Positions 18,979-31,350 of a stretch of 64,000 nt of DNA are shown here, in pieces. This stretch comes from Curtobacterium flaccumfaciens (lineage in GTDB: Bacteria; Actinomycetota; Actinomycetes; Actinomycetales; Microbacteriaceae), in contig CP121450.1 in NCBI GenBank assembly GCA_029689965.1, forward strand, positions 372,001 to 436,000, written 5' to 3'. The first letter of the stretch is position 1. Each line of letters starts with the position of its first letter. A model generated the notes under the pieces. The model was given only the letters and a program-made list of their open reading frames with translations, was not told where the DNA came from and ran no database searches. Position numbers and translations under genes: made by a program.

Positions 18979-20102
18979 CCGCGCTCGTCCGTGCCCGGCG
19001 CATCCTCACCGCCACCGACGACCTGCACGACGGATGGTTGGCCGTCACCGACGACGGGACCGTCGGTGCGGTCGGCACCGGAGCACCACCGCGGACCGAC
19101 ACCACGACGACGATCGACGGCACGATCGTCCCCGGTCTGGTCGACCTCCACGCGCACGGCGCGCTCGGGTACGACTTCGCGACCTGCAGCGTCGACGGGG
19201 CCGTGGCGGCGGCGGGACACCACCGCGCCCGGGCACCACGGCGATGCTCGCATCGATCGCGACCGGTCCGGTCGCCGACACCGCCGCGGCACTCGCACGC
19301 CTCCGCCCCCTCGTCGCGGACGGCACGCTCGCGGGGCTCCACCTCGAAGGTCCCTGGCTGTCGCCCGAACGCCGCGGCGCGCACCGCGCCGACCTGCTGC
19401 ACGCCCCCGGTCGGAGGAGGTCGAGACGTACCTGGCCGCCGCGGACGGCGCGCTCCGGATCGTCACCCTCGCGCCCGAGCTCCCGGAGCGCTCGATACCG
19501 TGCGCCGGCTGGTCGCCGACGGCGTCGTCGTCGCGATCGGGCACACCGACGCTTCGGCCGAGCAGACCCGTCGGGCGATCGACGCCGGCGCCACCCTCGT
19601 CACCCACCTGTTCAACGGGATGCCGCCGATGCACCACCGCACGCCCGGGCCGGTCGGCATCGCGCTGACCGACGATCGCGTGCTGTTCGAGTGCATCGTC
19701 GACGGCCACCACCTCGACGGGACCACCGTGGACCTCGTCCGACGGGCGGCACCGGAGCGGCTGGTACTCGTCTCCGACGCCATGTCCGCCACCGGCTGCG
19801 CGGACGGCGAGCACACCATCGCGGGCTCGGCCGTGACGGTGCGCGACGGCATGGCCGTCCTCACCGACGGGTCCTCGCTGGCCGGCAGCACGATCACGGT
19901 GGCCGACGCCGCGCGACGACTGCTCGCTCGCGGCTCCTCGCTCACCGAGGTCGTGGCCGCCGCCGCCACACGCCCAGCACGACTGCTCGGCCGGGCCGCT
20001 CCGCTCACGGTGGGCGCACCGGCGGAGATCGTCGCGATCGACGAGACCTCCGGCCGATGGACGGCCCTCGACACGATCGCGGACGAGGAGGTGGCCCCGT
20101 GA
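18975..20102 (+). CDS. nagA: N-acetylhexosamine-6-phosphate deacetylase (frameshifted)
   Basis: About 376 residues, bases lost near 19235, 19412 and 19487. An amidohydrolase barrel: DLHAHGALGYDF (metal His pair), LHLEGPWLSPERRGAH (metal Glu, family signature), IGHTDASAEQ and THLFNGMPPMHHR (His ligands) and LVSDAMSATG (catalytic Asp). It removes acetate from GlcNAc-6-P or GalNAc-6-P; context favours the latter (AgaA role). It overlaps the kinase stop and the next GTG by a few bases. Confidence 0.85.
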   Translation: MTALVRARRILTATDDLHDGWLAVTDDGTVGAVGTGAPPRTDTTTTIDGTIVPGLVDLHAHGALGYDFATCSVDGAVAAAGHHRARAPRRCSHRSRPVRSPTPPRHSHASAPSSRTARSRGSTSKVPGCRPNAAARTAPTCCTPPVGGGRDVPGRRGRRAPDRHPRARAPGALDTVRRLVADGVVVAIGHTDASAEQTRRAIDAGATLVTHLFNGMPPMHHRTPGPVGIALTDDRVLFECIVDGHHLDGTTVDLVRRAAPERLVLVSDAMSATGCADGEHTIAGSAVTVRDGMAVLTDGSSLAGSTITVADAARRLLARGSSLTEVVAAAATRPARLLGRAAPLTVGAPAEIVAIDETSGRWTALDTIADEEVAP

Positions 20103-21155
20103 TCCTCATCGTGACGCCGAACCCAGCGGTGGACGTCACCTACCGGGTGGCCGCACAGCGGATCGGCGAGACGCAGCGGGTCCTCGACGTCGCACGACGT
20201 CCGGGCGGCAAAGGCCTCAACGTCGGCCGGGTGCTCGAGACGACCGGCACGGCCACGCGGGCAGTCCTGCCGCTCGGCGGTGCTGCCGGCCAGTGGATCG
20301 CGGACGCGCTCGACGGGCTCGGACTCGCCCACACCGACGTCGCCGTGACGGGGGAGACCCGCACCACGGTGACCGTCGTCGACGACCTGGAGCACCCCAC
20401 GATGTTCGGCGAGCCCGGGCCGGACGTCACGCATCGGGAGTGGACCGCGGTGACCGAGACGATCGACCGCGCCCTCGGTGCGGAGGCCGCGGGGGCCGTG
20501 GACATCCTGGTGGTGTCCGGATCCCTGCCACGTGGCACCGATCCGCAGGTGGTCGCAGGCTGGGTGACCTCGGCTCGGGCGCACGACGTCGTGAGCGTCG
20601 TCGACTGTTCGGGCCCTGCGCTCCTGGCGGCGGCCGACGCCGGCGCCACGGTGTGCAAGCCGAACCGCGCCGAGCTGCTCGAGGCCACGGGCTCCGCCGA
20701 CGAACGCGAAGGAGCCCTGCGGCTGCTCGAACGCGGTGCCTCCGTCGTGGTGGTGTCACGCGGTTCCGACGGGATCGCTGCGCACACCGTCGACGGGGTG
20801 GTCGAGGTGCCGGCGATCTCCGGGTCGTCGGGAACCCCACGGGTGCCGGAGACGCGGCGACCGCGGGCCTCGTCGTCGCACTCGTCGACCGGATGGCCGC
20901 GGGGCGGGCGGGCCGCACCAGGGCGAGCGCGCGTCCAGTACCGGGGACGCCACCCGCCTGGTCGACGTCGCGGCACTCCGCTCCGCTGCGGCCCACGGCG
21001 CGGCGGCGGTCCTCCAGCCCGTCGCCGGCGAGGTCGACACCGAGGACGTCCAGCGGTTCCTGAACGCGGGTGCATCCGTTCCGGGCTCCGCCGCCGACGC
21101 CTCCCACCACTCCGCACACCAGCACCACGACGACCGAACCGGGAGCTCCGCATGA
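20099..21155 (+). CDS. PfkB-family 6-phosphosugar kinase (1-phosphofructokinase/tagatose-6-P kinase type; frameshifted)
   Basis: About 352 residues, bases lost near 20820 and 20930. Begins ILIVTPNPAVDVTY with RPGGKGLNVGRVL, the FruK/LacC signature, and ends with the catalytic NPTGAGDAATAG loop. In this locus it should phosphorylate tagatose-6-phosphate to tagatose-1,6-bisphosphate. The sequence alone cannot separate this from fructose-1-phosphate kinase. GTGA overlaps the NagA stop and ATGA overlaps the aldolase start. Confidence 0.8.
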
Positions 21156-21987
21156 TCACCGACCTCGCCCTCACCGGGCTGCTCGACACCGCGCGCACGG
21201 CGCGTCGCGGTGTCGGGGCCTTCAACGTCGTCCTCCTCGAACACGCCGAGGCGATCGTCGCCGGAGCGGAGTCGGCCGGCCTGCCGGTCATCCTGCAGAT
21301 CAGCGAGAACTGCGTCCGGTACCACGGCGGCCTCGCCCCGATCACGGCGGGACGCAGGCCATCGCCCGGTCTGCCGACGTCGAGGTCCTCGTGCACCTCG
21401 ACCACATCGAGGACCCCGAGCTCGTGGCCGAGGGGATCGATCTCGGCGTGGACTCGATCATGTACGACGGTTCGCACCTCGACTTCGCCGCGAACGTCGA
21501 GGCGACCCGGCGACTGGCAGGGCGGTGTCACGACGTCGGAGTGGCGATCGAGGCGGAGCTCGGTGAGGTCGGCGGGAAGGACGGCGTGCACGCGCCCGGT
21601 GTCCGCACGGACCCGGACGACGCCGCCGCGTTCGTCACCGACACCGGGGTGGACGCCCTGGCCGTGGCGGTCGGCACGTCGCACGCGATGCAGACACGAG
21701 AGGCGTCCGTGGACCGCGCGCTGGTCGAACGGCTGCGCGCGACGGTCCCGGTGCCACTGGTGCTGCACGGTTCCTCGGGGCTGTCCGACGACGAACTCCG
21801 TGGCGCCGTGCGGGCGGGGATGACGAAGGTCAACATCTCGACGCACCTCAACGGCCTGTTCACGCGCGCGCTCCGGGAGGTCCTCGATGAGCGGCCGGAC
21901 GTCGTCGATCCTCGGAAGTACGTGGCCGCGGGCCGGAACGCGATCTCCACCGAGACGGCGAGGCTCCTGACCCTCTTGCACGCCTGA
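21152..21987 (+). CDS. Class II aldolase, tagatose/fructose-bisphosphate type (frameshifted)
   Basis: About 278 residues, one G lost near 21350. Zinc ligands and active-site blocks are visible: VHLDHIEDPEL, SIMYDGSHLDFAANVEATRR (split), EAELGEVGGKDGVH and VLHGSSGLSDDELR, then GMTKVNISTHLN. This is the GatY/KbaY/Fba class II fold. It would split tagatose-1,6-bisphosphate into dihydroxyacetone phosphate and glyceraldehyde-3-phosphate, the last step of the locus. The sequence does not distinguish the C4 epimer used. Confidence 0.85.
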
Positions 21988-22007
21988 CGAGCAGGCGCAG
22001 ACTCCGC

Positions 22008-23380
<1,373 letters not shown>

Positions 23381-23414
23381 CCCGCCACGCTAGCCCGTCC
23401 GGACGGGAGGGCGG

Positions 23415-23605
23415 TCAGCGACGCGAACCCTGGCTCGGCATGAGGATCCAGAGCACGACGTAGGCGATCCAGAGCGGTCCGGGAAGAAGCTTAGGATGAC
23501 CCAGGCGATGCGGACGAGGGTGCGGGACCAGCCGAAGCGGTCGGCGATGCCGGCGCAGACCCCGGCGAGGAGTCGGCCGTTGCCGGGGCGGATGAGTGCG
23601 TTCAT
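23415..23605 (-). CDS. PspC-domain small membrane protein (frameshifted)
   Basis: 63 residues after restoring one base near 23480. GRLLAGVCAGIADRFGWSRTLVRIAWVILSFF is the PspC domain (given here in outline: GVCAGIADRFGW plus one or two membrane helices), ending in IAYVVLWILMPSQ. PspC proteins belong to envelope-stress responses. The ATG at 23605 is followed directly by the domain. A strong 8-bp-arm palindrome lies upstream. Confidence 0.8.
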
Positions 23606-23662
23606 GTCCTCGACGCTACGGAGGGCCGACCCAGGAGCGAATCCGGGGGACACCCGGGTCGA

Positions 23663-23682
23663 GGGTGGGGACAACCCCACCC
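23663..23682. promoter_or_regulatory. Palindrome between pspC and the AroE-like gene
   Basis: GGGTGGGG, then ACAA, then CCCCACCC: a perfect 8-bp inverted repeat 58-77 bases upstream of the PspC start. Similar G-run palindromes precede PspC genes in other actinobacteria, where NarL/LiaR-type envelope-stress regulators may bind. It could serve either divergent gene. Confidence 0.45.
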
Positions 23683-23741
23683 CTGTCCACACGTCGATGC
23701 CATGGACCGCTCCATCGCCGCGGTGATGCGAGACTGGAGTC

Positions 23742-24560
23742 ATGCCCATCCTCAACAAGGACATGCAGGTCTGCATCTCACTCGCCGCCCGGCCGAGCAA
23801 CATCGGCACCCGGTTCCACAACTTCCTGTACGACGAGCTCGGGCTGAACTTCGCCTACAAGGCGTTCACGACGACGGACCTCGCGGGCGCCGTCACCGGC
23901 GTCCGCGCCCTGGGCATCCGCGGGTGTTCGGTCTCGATGCCCTTCAAGGAGGCGATCATCCCCCTCGTCGACGTCGTGGAGGACTCCGCGGCGGCGATCG
24001 CGTCGATCAACACCGTGGTGAACGACGACGGCGTGCTCACCGCGTCGAACACCGACTACGAAGCGATCGCGTCGTTGCTCGCCTCGCACGCGGTCGACCC
24101 GTCGGCGAGCGTCCTGCTGCGCGGTTCCGGCGGTATGGCGAAGGCGGTCACCGCGGCGTTCCGTGGAGCGGGCTTCGAGCGGCTGACGGTGGTCGCCCGC
24201 AACGAGCGGACGGGCCCCGCGCTGGCGGAGCAGTACGGCTACGACTGGGTCGCCGAGGAGCGGTCGGCCCCCGACACCGAGGTCGTCGTCAACGTCACGC
24301 CGCTCGGCATGCGGGGCGAGCAGCAGGACGAGCTCGCCTTCCGCCGGGATCGGATCGACGCGGCGACGACGGTGTTCGACGTGGTCGCCTTCCCGTCGGA
24401 GACTCCGCTGGTCCGCGCCGGTCGGGCAGCCGGCAAGCAGGTCATCACCGGTGCCGAGGTGATCGCGTTGCAGGCGGCACGGCAGTTCGAGCGGTACACG
24501 GGCGTCGCCCTGACGGACGATCAGGTACGACGGGCGAGCGAGTTCAGCCGCAGCGAATGA
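23742..24560 (+). CDS. Shikimate 5-dehydrogenase-like protein
   Basis: Intact, 272 residues. The substrate half shows SVSMPFKEAIIP (catalytic Lys), SINTVVNDDG and ASNTDYEAIA (catalytic Asp). The NADP half shows LLRGSGGMAKAVTAAF, VVARNE and NVTPLGM. It differs from housekeeping AroE in its N terminus (NKDMQVCISLAARPSNIG) and is of the paralogous type often seen in actinobacteria. It may act on quinate, shikimate or another cyclic acid. No aromatic-pathway gene is near. Confidence 0.8.
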   Translation: MPILNKDMQVCISLAARPSNIGTRFHNFLYDELGLNFAYKAFTTTDLAGAVTGVRALGIRGCSVSMPFKEAIIPLVDVVEDSAAAIASINTVVNDDGVLTASNTDYEAIASLLASHAVDPSASVLLRGSGGMAKAVTAAFRGAGFERLTVVARNERTGPALAEQYGYDWVAEERSAPDTEVVVNVTPLGMRGEQQDELAFRRDRIDAATTVFDVVAFPSETPLVRAGRAAGKQVITGAEVIALQAARQFERYTGVALTDDQVRRASEFSRSE

Positions 24561-24589
24561 GAACGCCGCACGTGAGACCGCAGGGCAAC

Positions 24590-24631
24590 GGACTGGAGGA
24601 ACGTGGCGGGCCCGCACCGTGCCTCCCGTCC
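24590..24631. terminator. Palindromic element, copy 1
   Basis: GGACTGGAGGAACGTGG pairs imperfectly with CCGCACCGTGCCTCCCGTCC around a short loop. It lies between two convergent genes (stops at 24560 and 24633). No T-run follows. It belongs to a repeated family of at least six in this window, probably bidirectional terminators. Confidence 0.55.
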
Positions 24632-24632
24632 G

Positions 24633-25076
24633 TCAGCTGGTCGCGGCGCGACCCGTCGCCACCCACCCGAGCCGCCGCAGCGTCTCGCGGTTGCGCACCC
24701 ACAGCAGCAGCTGCAGCAGGAACCCGGGCACCCACGTCCCGGGCCCGGCGACCGGGTTCTCGACGATGGTGACCTTGCAGCCCCGGCGGTGCTCCTCGAC
24801 CGAGATCTCGACCCGGGCCTCACCGAGCGGCCACCCCTTCGGCTGGATCACCATGTGTCTGGACGGCTCCCACTCGAGGGAGGTCGTGACGTCGTCGATC
24901 ACCAGGGGCCAGGAGCCGAACGAGTGGTGCAGACGTGTGCCGACGGCCGGCCACCCGGCGTCCTGGGCTCGCATGCGGGACGCTCCCACCACCCACGTCG
25001 TGAACAGCCAGCCGTCGCGGAGCACGTCGAAGACGTCCTCCGGCCGGCAGTGCAGGATACGGACGTTCTTCGACAT
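24633..25076 (-). CDS. SRPBCC (START-like) family protein
   Basis: Intact, 147 residues, MSKNVRILHCRPEDVFDVLRDGWLF at the start (first part SKNVRILHCRPEDVF). The pattern of a helix-grip fold with hydrophobic cavity fits the polyketide-cyclase/SRPBCC superfamily, which binds lipids or aromatic compounds. Its ATG follows the oxidoreductase stop by 2 bases, so the two genes are translated together. The ligand is unknown; it may hand substrate to the neighbouring CrtI-like enzyme. Confidence 0.75.
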   Translation of the reverse strand: MSKNVRILHCRPEDVFDVLRDGWLFTTWVVGASRMRAQDAGWPAVGTRLHHSFGSWPLVIDDVTTSLEWEPSRHMVIQPKGWPLGEARVEISVEEHRRGCKVTIVENPVAGPGTWVPGFLLQLLLWVRNRETLRRLGWVATGRAATS

Positions 25077-25078
25077 GG

Positions 25079-26521
25079 TCAGTCCTCCGGTGCGAGCTCG
25101 ACGTGCTCGGGCAGCCCGAACGTGTGGCGGAGCGCGCTCCGCGCGGCGTGCCAGCCGGCCATGCCGTGCACACCGGGTCCTGGGCGGAGGCCTCGGAGCA
25201 GAGGTACATGCCGCCGCCCATCCGCCACGGGTCCGACGACAGCACCGGCCGCTTGACCAGTTGCCAGAAGCTCGCGGCACCGGCGGCGATGTCACCGCCC
25301 ACGTAGTTCGGGTTGTAGGAGGCGAGGTCGACGGCGGTGCGGCTGCTGGACTGCAGGATCGTGTCGCGGAACCCGGGTGCGAACCGCTCGATCTGCCGCG
25401 TGACGGCCTCGGTCTGGTCGACGTCCGACCCCGCCGGCACGTGCGCGTACGCCCAGAAGACGTGCTTGCCCTCGGGCGCCCGGCTCGGATCGATCACCGT
25501 GGGCTCCGAACCGAGGACGTACGGTCTCTCGGTGTGCTGTCCACGGGCGACGGCACGCTCGGCGGCGGCGATCTCGGCCCGTGTCCCCCGACGTGGACGG
25601 TGCCGGCTCGGCGGAGGGCCTCGTTCGTCCACGGCACCGGATCGGAGAGCGCGAAGTCGACCTTCGCGGCGGCGTTCCCGAACCGGAACCGCCGGAGCAC
25701 GCCCCGTCGCGGTGTCGGGATCTGCTTCCCCGCGATCCGGAGCATGCCGGGCACGCTCGTGTCGAACAGGACCGCCTTCGCCGGGGTGAGGTCGGCGAGC
25801 GACCGGACCTCCCGGTCCGTCTCGATCCGGCCACCGTGTGCGACGAGGTCGGCGGCGAGCGCGTCGACGATCGCCTGGCTCCCGCCGATCGGCACGGGCC
25901 ACCCCTTCGCGTGCGCGTACGAGCCGAGCGAGAGCGCCGCTGCTGCGGTGGCGAGCGACGGCATGTACTGGATCGAGTGCGCGGCGACTCCGGACACCAT
26001 CGCCGGGGCGATCTCCTCACGGAAGCGGAGGTTCCAGGCGCTCGTGCCCTGCTCCAGCGCGCGCAGCCCGAAACGCAGCACGCTCAGCGGGTGGCCCGGG
26101 ACCTTCAGCAGGGCGTCGGTCGCGAAGTCGGCGACCTGATCGGCGTTGTCCACGAGCGGGCGCATGAGCCGGCGGAACGCGCGACCGTCGGGCCGATCTC
26201 CTCCGCGGTGCGCCGGAGGTCCTGGTACGCGATGCCCGCGCGACCGCCGTCCAGCGGATGGCCGTACTGCACCTCGGGGAGCCGGAGCTCGATGCGGTCC
26301 TCCAGCCGGAAGCGCCGGAAGAACTCGGACTGCAGCGCCATCGGGTGCACGGCGGAGCACACGTCGTGACGGAAGCCGGGCAGGGTGAGCTCGGCGGTGC
26401 GGGCGCCGCCGCCGATCGTGTCGCCGCGCTCGACGACCTCGACCGAGAGCCCGGCGCGTGCGAGGGTCACCGCCGCCGCGAGTCCGTTCGGGCCGGCTCC
26501 GACGACCACCGCATCCACCAT
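25079..26521 (-). CDS. CrtI-like FAD-dependent oxidoreductase (frameshifted)
   Basis: About 481 residues, bases lost near 26190, 25585 and 25175. The N terminus [21 protein letters not shown] is the FAD dinucleotide motif, followed by [15 protein letters not shown]. The C-terminal part contains [16 protein letters not shown], resembling the phytoene-desaturase signature. It is of the phytoene dehydrogenase-related (COG1233) group, not a confirmed carotenoid gene: no crtB, crtE or lycopene genes are near. With the SRPBCC partner it may modify a lipid or isoprenoid. Confidence 0.75.
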
Positions 26522-26564
26522 GTCACCGAGCCTAGGGACCGACGGCTGCGTACCGTCTCGGTGA

Positions 26565-28420
<1,856 letters not shown>

Positions 28421-28445
28421 GGTCCGAGACTATGCACGACCGCGC

Positions 28446-29721
28446 CTATTCGTACCGGAGCGCGTCGATGGGGTTCTGCCGCGCTGCTCGGCGCGCGGGC
28501 AGGGTTCCGGCGAGGAACGCGATGAACATCACGACGAGGATGATCGTGATCACCGAGGACGGCGCGAACTGCATGATCTGCAGACCCGGCAGGTCCTTCA
28601 GCACGGTGCCGGCGAGCAGGTTCGAGATCCCGGTGCCGAGCAGGATCGCCACCCCGGCGCCGATCGCGCTGCCGAGGAACCCGATGAACACGGCCTCGAG
28701 CGAGAACAGCGTGTAGACCTTGCCGCCGCCCATGCCCATGGCCTTCATCAGGCCGATCTCCGGGTGCGCTCCTGCACGCTCATGAGCAGTGTGTTGATGA
28801 TGCCGAAGCCGGCGGCGACGAGGGCGATCACGGCGAAGGCGTTGAGGACGCCGACGATGCCGTTGATCACCGTCTGGAACTGGCCGAGCTGGTCCTGGAT
28901 GGTCTGGCCCGTGTAGCCGTCCTTCGACAGGGCGCTCTTCACGCTGGACACCTCGGCTCCGGGGTCGAGCGTCGCCGTCGCACTGGCGTAGGACGTGGCG
29001 ATGGACGACGGCTTCCCGGTCTCCTGCGCGGCCTGCATCGCGTCGGTCAGCGCGGCGTTCGCCCCGGCTCCACCACCGAACAGCGACTCGTTCTGCACCC
29101 CCACGACCGTCGCGGTGAGGGTGTGCTCCGTGCCCTGGTAGTCGTCGACGGCGATCGTGAGCTCCTTGCCCACCGCCTCGGACGACTTCCCCAGACCGAG
29201 GTTCTTCAGGTAGTTCGTCGGCAGCAGCACCTGGTTGCCGGCGGAGGACGCGTCGTCGAGCTGCTTGCCGGCGGCGAGGTCGGCGTCGAGCTCCCGGCGT
29301 TCGCCGCGACGTCGACGACGTACTTGCCCTTGCCGTCGTACTCGACCCACTTCGTGCTGAGGGCGACGGCCGGACGGACGCTCTTGACCCCCGAGACGCC
29401 CTTGATCGTGTCGACGTCGGACTGGGACAGGTAGGCGAACGACGCCGGTCCCCGGTTGACGCTCTGGCTCGACTCGTCCGGGTCGTACTTCGCGGGACCG
29501 CTGTCGGTGGAGGTCTGGACCGTCTTGGTGATCGTGAGCGAACCGGTGTCCCCGATGGAGGCGACCTGGGTGTCGATGTAGTTGCTGACGCCCGTGCCGA
29601 TGGCCGACGTGAGCGTGATCGTGAACGCGCCGATGAAGATCGCGATCACGGTGAGCGTGGTGCGCAGCTTCGACCGGAACGTGTTCGCCACGGCGGTGCG
29701 GAGGAGGTCGAGGAAGTTCAT
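28446..29721 (-). CDS. MacB/FtsX-type ABC transporter permease (frameshifted)
   Basis: About 425 residues, bases lost near 29295 and 28765. The N-terminal helix (LRTTLTVIAIFIGAFTITLTS) is followed by a large extracellular domain and three C-terminal helices (IGIVGVLNAFAVIALVAAGFG region and later). The family motif SVQERTREIGLMKAMGM is clear, as is the ending RRAARQNPIDALRYE. Such permeases work with the adjacent ATPase to export peptides or lipids or to transmit force. Its ATG overlaps the ATPase stop as ATGA. Confidence 0.85.
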
Positions 29722-30485
29722 GCGGAGTGCCTTCCGTGCCCGGCCGGCGCATCGACGGCGGCCCCCGCGGAACCAGCCGACTCGTCAGAACCGGAGGAAC
29801 CGGAGGAACCGCCGACGATCAGCCCGTCGCGCACGTTCACGCTCCGGTCGCACCGCGTGGCGAGCTCCTCGTCGTGGGTGACCACCACGAGCGTGATCCC
29901 GCGTTCCCGCTGCAGTCCGAACAGCATGTCCTCGACCACCTGCCCGGTGTTCGTGTCGAGGTTCCCGGTGGGCTCGTCGGCGAAGATGACGCTCGGCTCG
30001 CCGACCAGCGCACGGGCGATCACCACGCGCTGCTTCTGGCCGCCGGAGAGGTCGTTCGCGTCGTTCTTCGCCTTGTCGGCCAGGCCGAGGGCGTCGAGCG
30101 CGGCCATGCCCCGACGCTTCCGCTCGGCTCCGGAGACACCGGCGATCTTCAGCGGGAGCACGACGTTCTCGAGCACCGAGGTCTTCGGCGTGAGGAAGAA
30201 CTGCTGGAACACGAACCCGAACGTGCTGTTCCGCGTGCGGTTCACCTGCCGGGCGCTGAGCGTCGCGGCGTCGGTGCCCTCGAGCAGGATCTGACCCGCC
30301 GAGGGCTTGTCGAGCAGTGCGAGCAGGTGCATGAGCGTCGACTTCCCCGACCCGGACTTGCCGACGATCGCGAGGCTCTCGCCCGGGTCCACCTGCAGGG
30401 ACACGCCCTTGAGCGCGTCGAACCGCGTCGCGCCGCGGCCGTAGGTCCTGGCGAGGCCGCGGGCCTCGAGCACGGGAGTGGTCAT
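29718..30485 (-). CDS. ABC transporter ATP-binding protein, MacB/LolD type
   Basis: Intact, 255 residues. Walker A GKSGSGKST, Q-loop FVFQQFFL, signature LSGGQKQR, Walker B VIFADEPTGNLD and the switch His in VVTHDEE are all present. A Ser/Gly/Ala tail of 35 residues follows. It powers the permease encoded downstream. ATG 30485 is used; an upstream GTG in frame at 30506 is less well supported. A divergent TetR gene probably controls it. Confidence 0.9.
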   Translation of the reverse strand: MTTPVLEARGLARTYGRGATRFDALKGVSLQVDPGESLAIVGKSGSGKSTLMHLLALLDKPSAGQILLEGTDAATLSARQVNRTRNSTFGFVFQQFFLTPKTSVLENVVLPLKIAGVSGAERKRRGMAALDALGLADKAKNDANDLSGGQKQRVVIARALVGEPSVIFADEPTGNLDTNTGQVVEDMLFGLQRERGITLVVVTHDEELATRCDRSVNVRDGLIVGGSSGSSGSDESAGSAGAAVDAPAGHGRHSA

Positions 30486-30530
30486 GCGCCTGAGCGTACT
30501 GTCCACTGCACGACTGCAAGTTTGCGTTTG

Positions 30531-30558
30531 CTGTAAAGCTGTGACGTTCGGGTTACAG
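30531..30558. promoter_or_regulatory. Inverted repeat CTGTAA-N16-TTACAG, probable TetR operator
   Basis: CTGTAA at 30531-30536 and TTACAG at 30553-30558 form a 28-bp interrupted palindrome in the 80-bp divergent region between the ABC pair and the TetR gene. The location overlaps where both promoters must lie. The symmetry and AT content stand out in this GC-rich region. Confidence 0.6.
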
Positions 30559-30565
30559 TCGGCGC

Positions 30566-31195
30566 ATGCCCGACACCGCGCCCGCTCACGAGATGGGTCT
30601 CCGCGACCGCAAGCGGATCGAGACCCGCCGTCGCATCGCCGAGGCCGCGCGTTCCCTCGCGCTCGAGCAGGACATCGACCACACCACGATCGAGCAGATC
30701 GCCGCCCGCGCCGAGGTCTCGCCCCGGACGTTCTTCAACTACTTCGAGAGCAAGGAGGACGCCGTCCTCGGGCACACCGAACTCGACCTGACGCCGGAGA
30801 CGCTCGAGGCGCACCTGGCCGCGGTCGCGGGGGAGCCGGCGGCACAGGCCGTGGTGGACCTGGCATTCCTCGTGTTCGGTTCGTCCTTCGGCGACGAGCA
30901 CGAGCGGCACGCCCGGAAGGAGGTGATCGTGCGCTTCCCGCAGCTCATGCGCCGTCAGGTGTCCCGGATGACGACGGTCGCCGAGGCGATGACCGGCGCG
31001 GTGCGGACGATCCTCGAGCGTGATCCGGCCTGGGGTCCGGAGGCGGCGACGGCGCAGGCGGCGGAGATGCTGCTCGGCATGTGCATGACGGGGCTGCGGA
31101 GCTCGGCGCGGCACGAGGGCTCGGAACCGGACGAGGTGCGCGCACGCGTGGTCGCGACGATCCGCGACACCGCGGCCCGGATCTCAGCCGAGTGA
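30566..31195 (+). CDS. TetR-family regulator, probable controller of the ABC exporter
   Basis: Intact, 209 residues. The HTH domain is KRIETRRRIAEAARSLALEQ then TIEQIAARAEVSPRTFFNYFESKEDAVLG (split), the usual TetR N terminus. The ligand domain is of the variable type. Divergent to the MacB-like pair with a palindrome in between, it is likely a repressor of both itself and the exporter. The ligand is unknown, possibly the export substrate. Confidence 0.85.
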   Translation: MPDTAPAHEMGLRDRKRIETRRRIAEAARSLALEQDIDHTTIEQIAARAEVSPRTFFNYFESKEDAVLGHTELDLTPETLEAHLAAVAGEPAAQAVVDLAFLVFGSSFGDEHERHARKEVIVRFPQLMRRQVSRMTTVAEAMTGAVRTILERDPAWGPEAATAQAAEMLLGMCMTGLRSSARHEGSEPDEVRARVVATIRDTAARISAE

Positions 31196-31196
31196 T

Positions 31197-31240
31197 GGTC
31201 TGGAGAGGCGCGGGGCGGACCCGCACCGCGCCTCCAGGCC
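31197..31240. terminator. Palindromic element, copy 2
   Basis: GGTCTGGAGAGGCGCGG pairs with CCGCGCCTCCAGGCC apart from a one-base bulge, separated by a short GC loop. It begins 2 bases after the TetR stop and faces the convergent osmoprotectant operon. It is a member of the same family as at 24590, 39831, 46186, 49072 and 61927. Confidence 0.6.
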
Positions 31241-31290
31241 GTCATCGAGCGAGCAGAAGTCGTCGGCTGCCGTCCGACGGACCCGACCAT

Positions 31291-31329
31291 CTCTGCTCGG
31301 TGGCTCTGCTCGGTGGCTCTGCTCAGTGG
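31291..31329. repeat. Three tandem 13-bp units
   Basis: CTCTGCTCGGTGG occurs twice exactly and once with one change (CTCTGCTCAGTGG), head to tail, in the gap downstream of the osmoprotectant operon. Non-coding; function unknown. Confidence 0.7.
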
Positions 31330-31331
31330 AC

Positions 31332-31350
31332 GAGCGTGCGACGCACGCTC
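31332..31350 (-). terminator. Hairpin at the end of the osmoprotectant operon
   Basis: GAGCGTGCG and CGCACGCTC form a perfect 9-bp stem around a single A, overlapping the stop codon of the binding-protein gene. It is the only strong hairpin at the operon end, but has no following T-run. Confidence 0.4.

Noticed and set aside
17200-21987. Pathway genes as pseudogenes
   Set aside because: Every frameshift in them is a single-base event, residues on both sides keep family motifs, and restored lengths are divisible by three, so sequence error is the simpler reading.
25079-26521. Carotenoid biosynthesis cluster
   Set aside because: Only one CrtI-like gene is present, without crtE, crtB or a cyclase, and its relatives have varied substrates.
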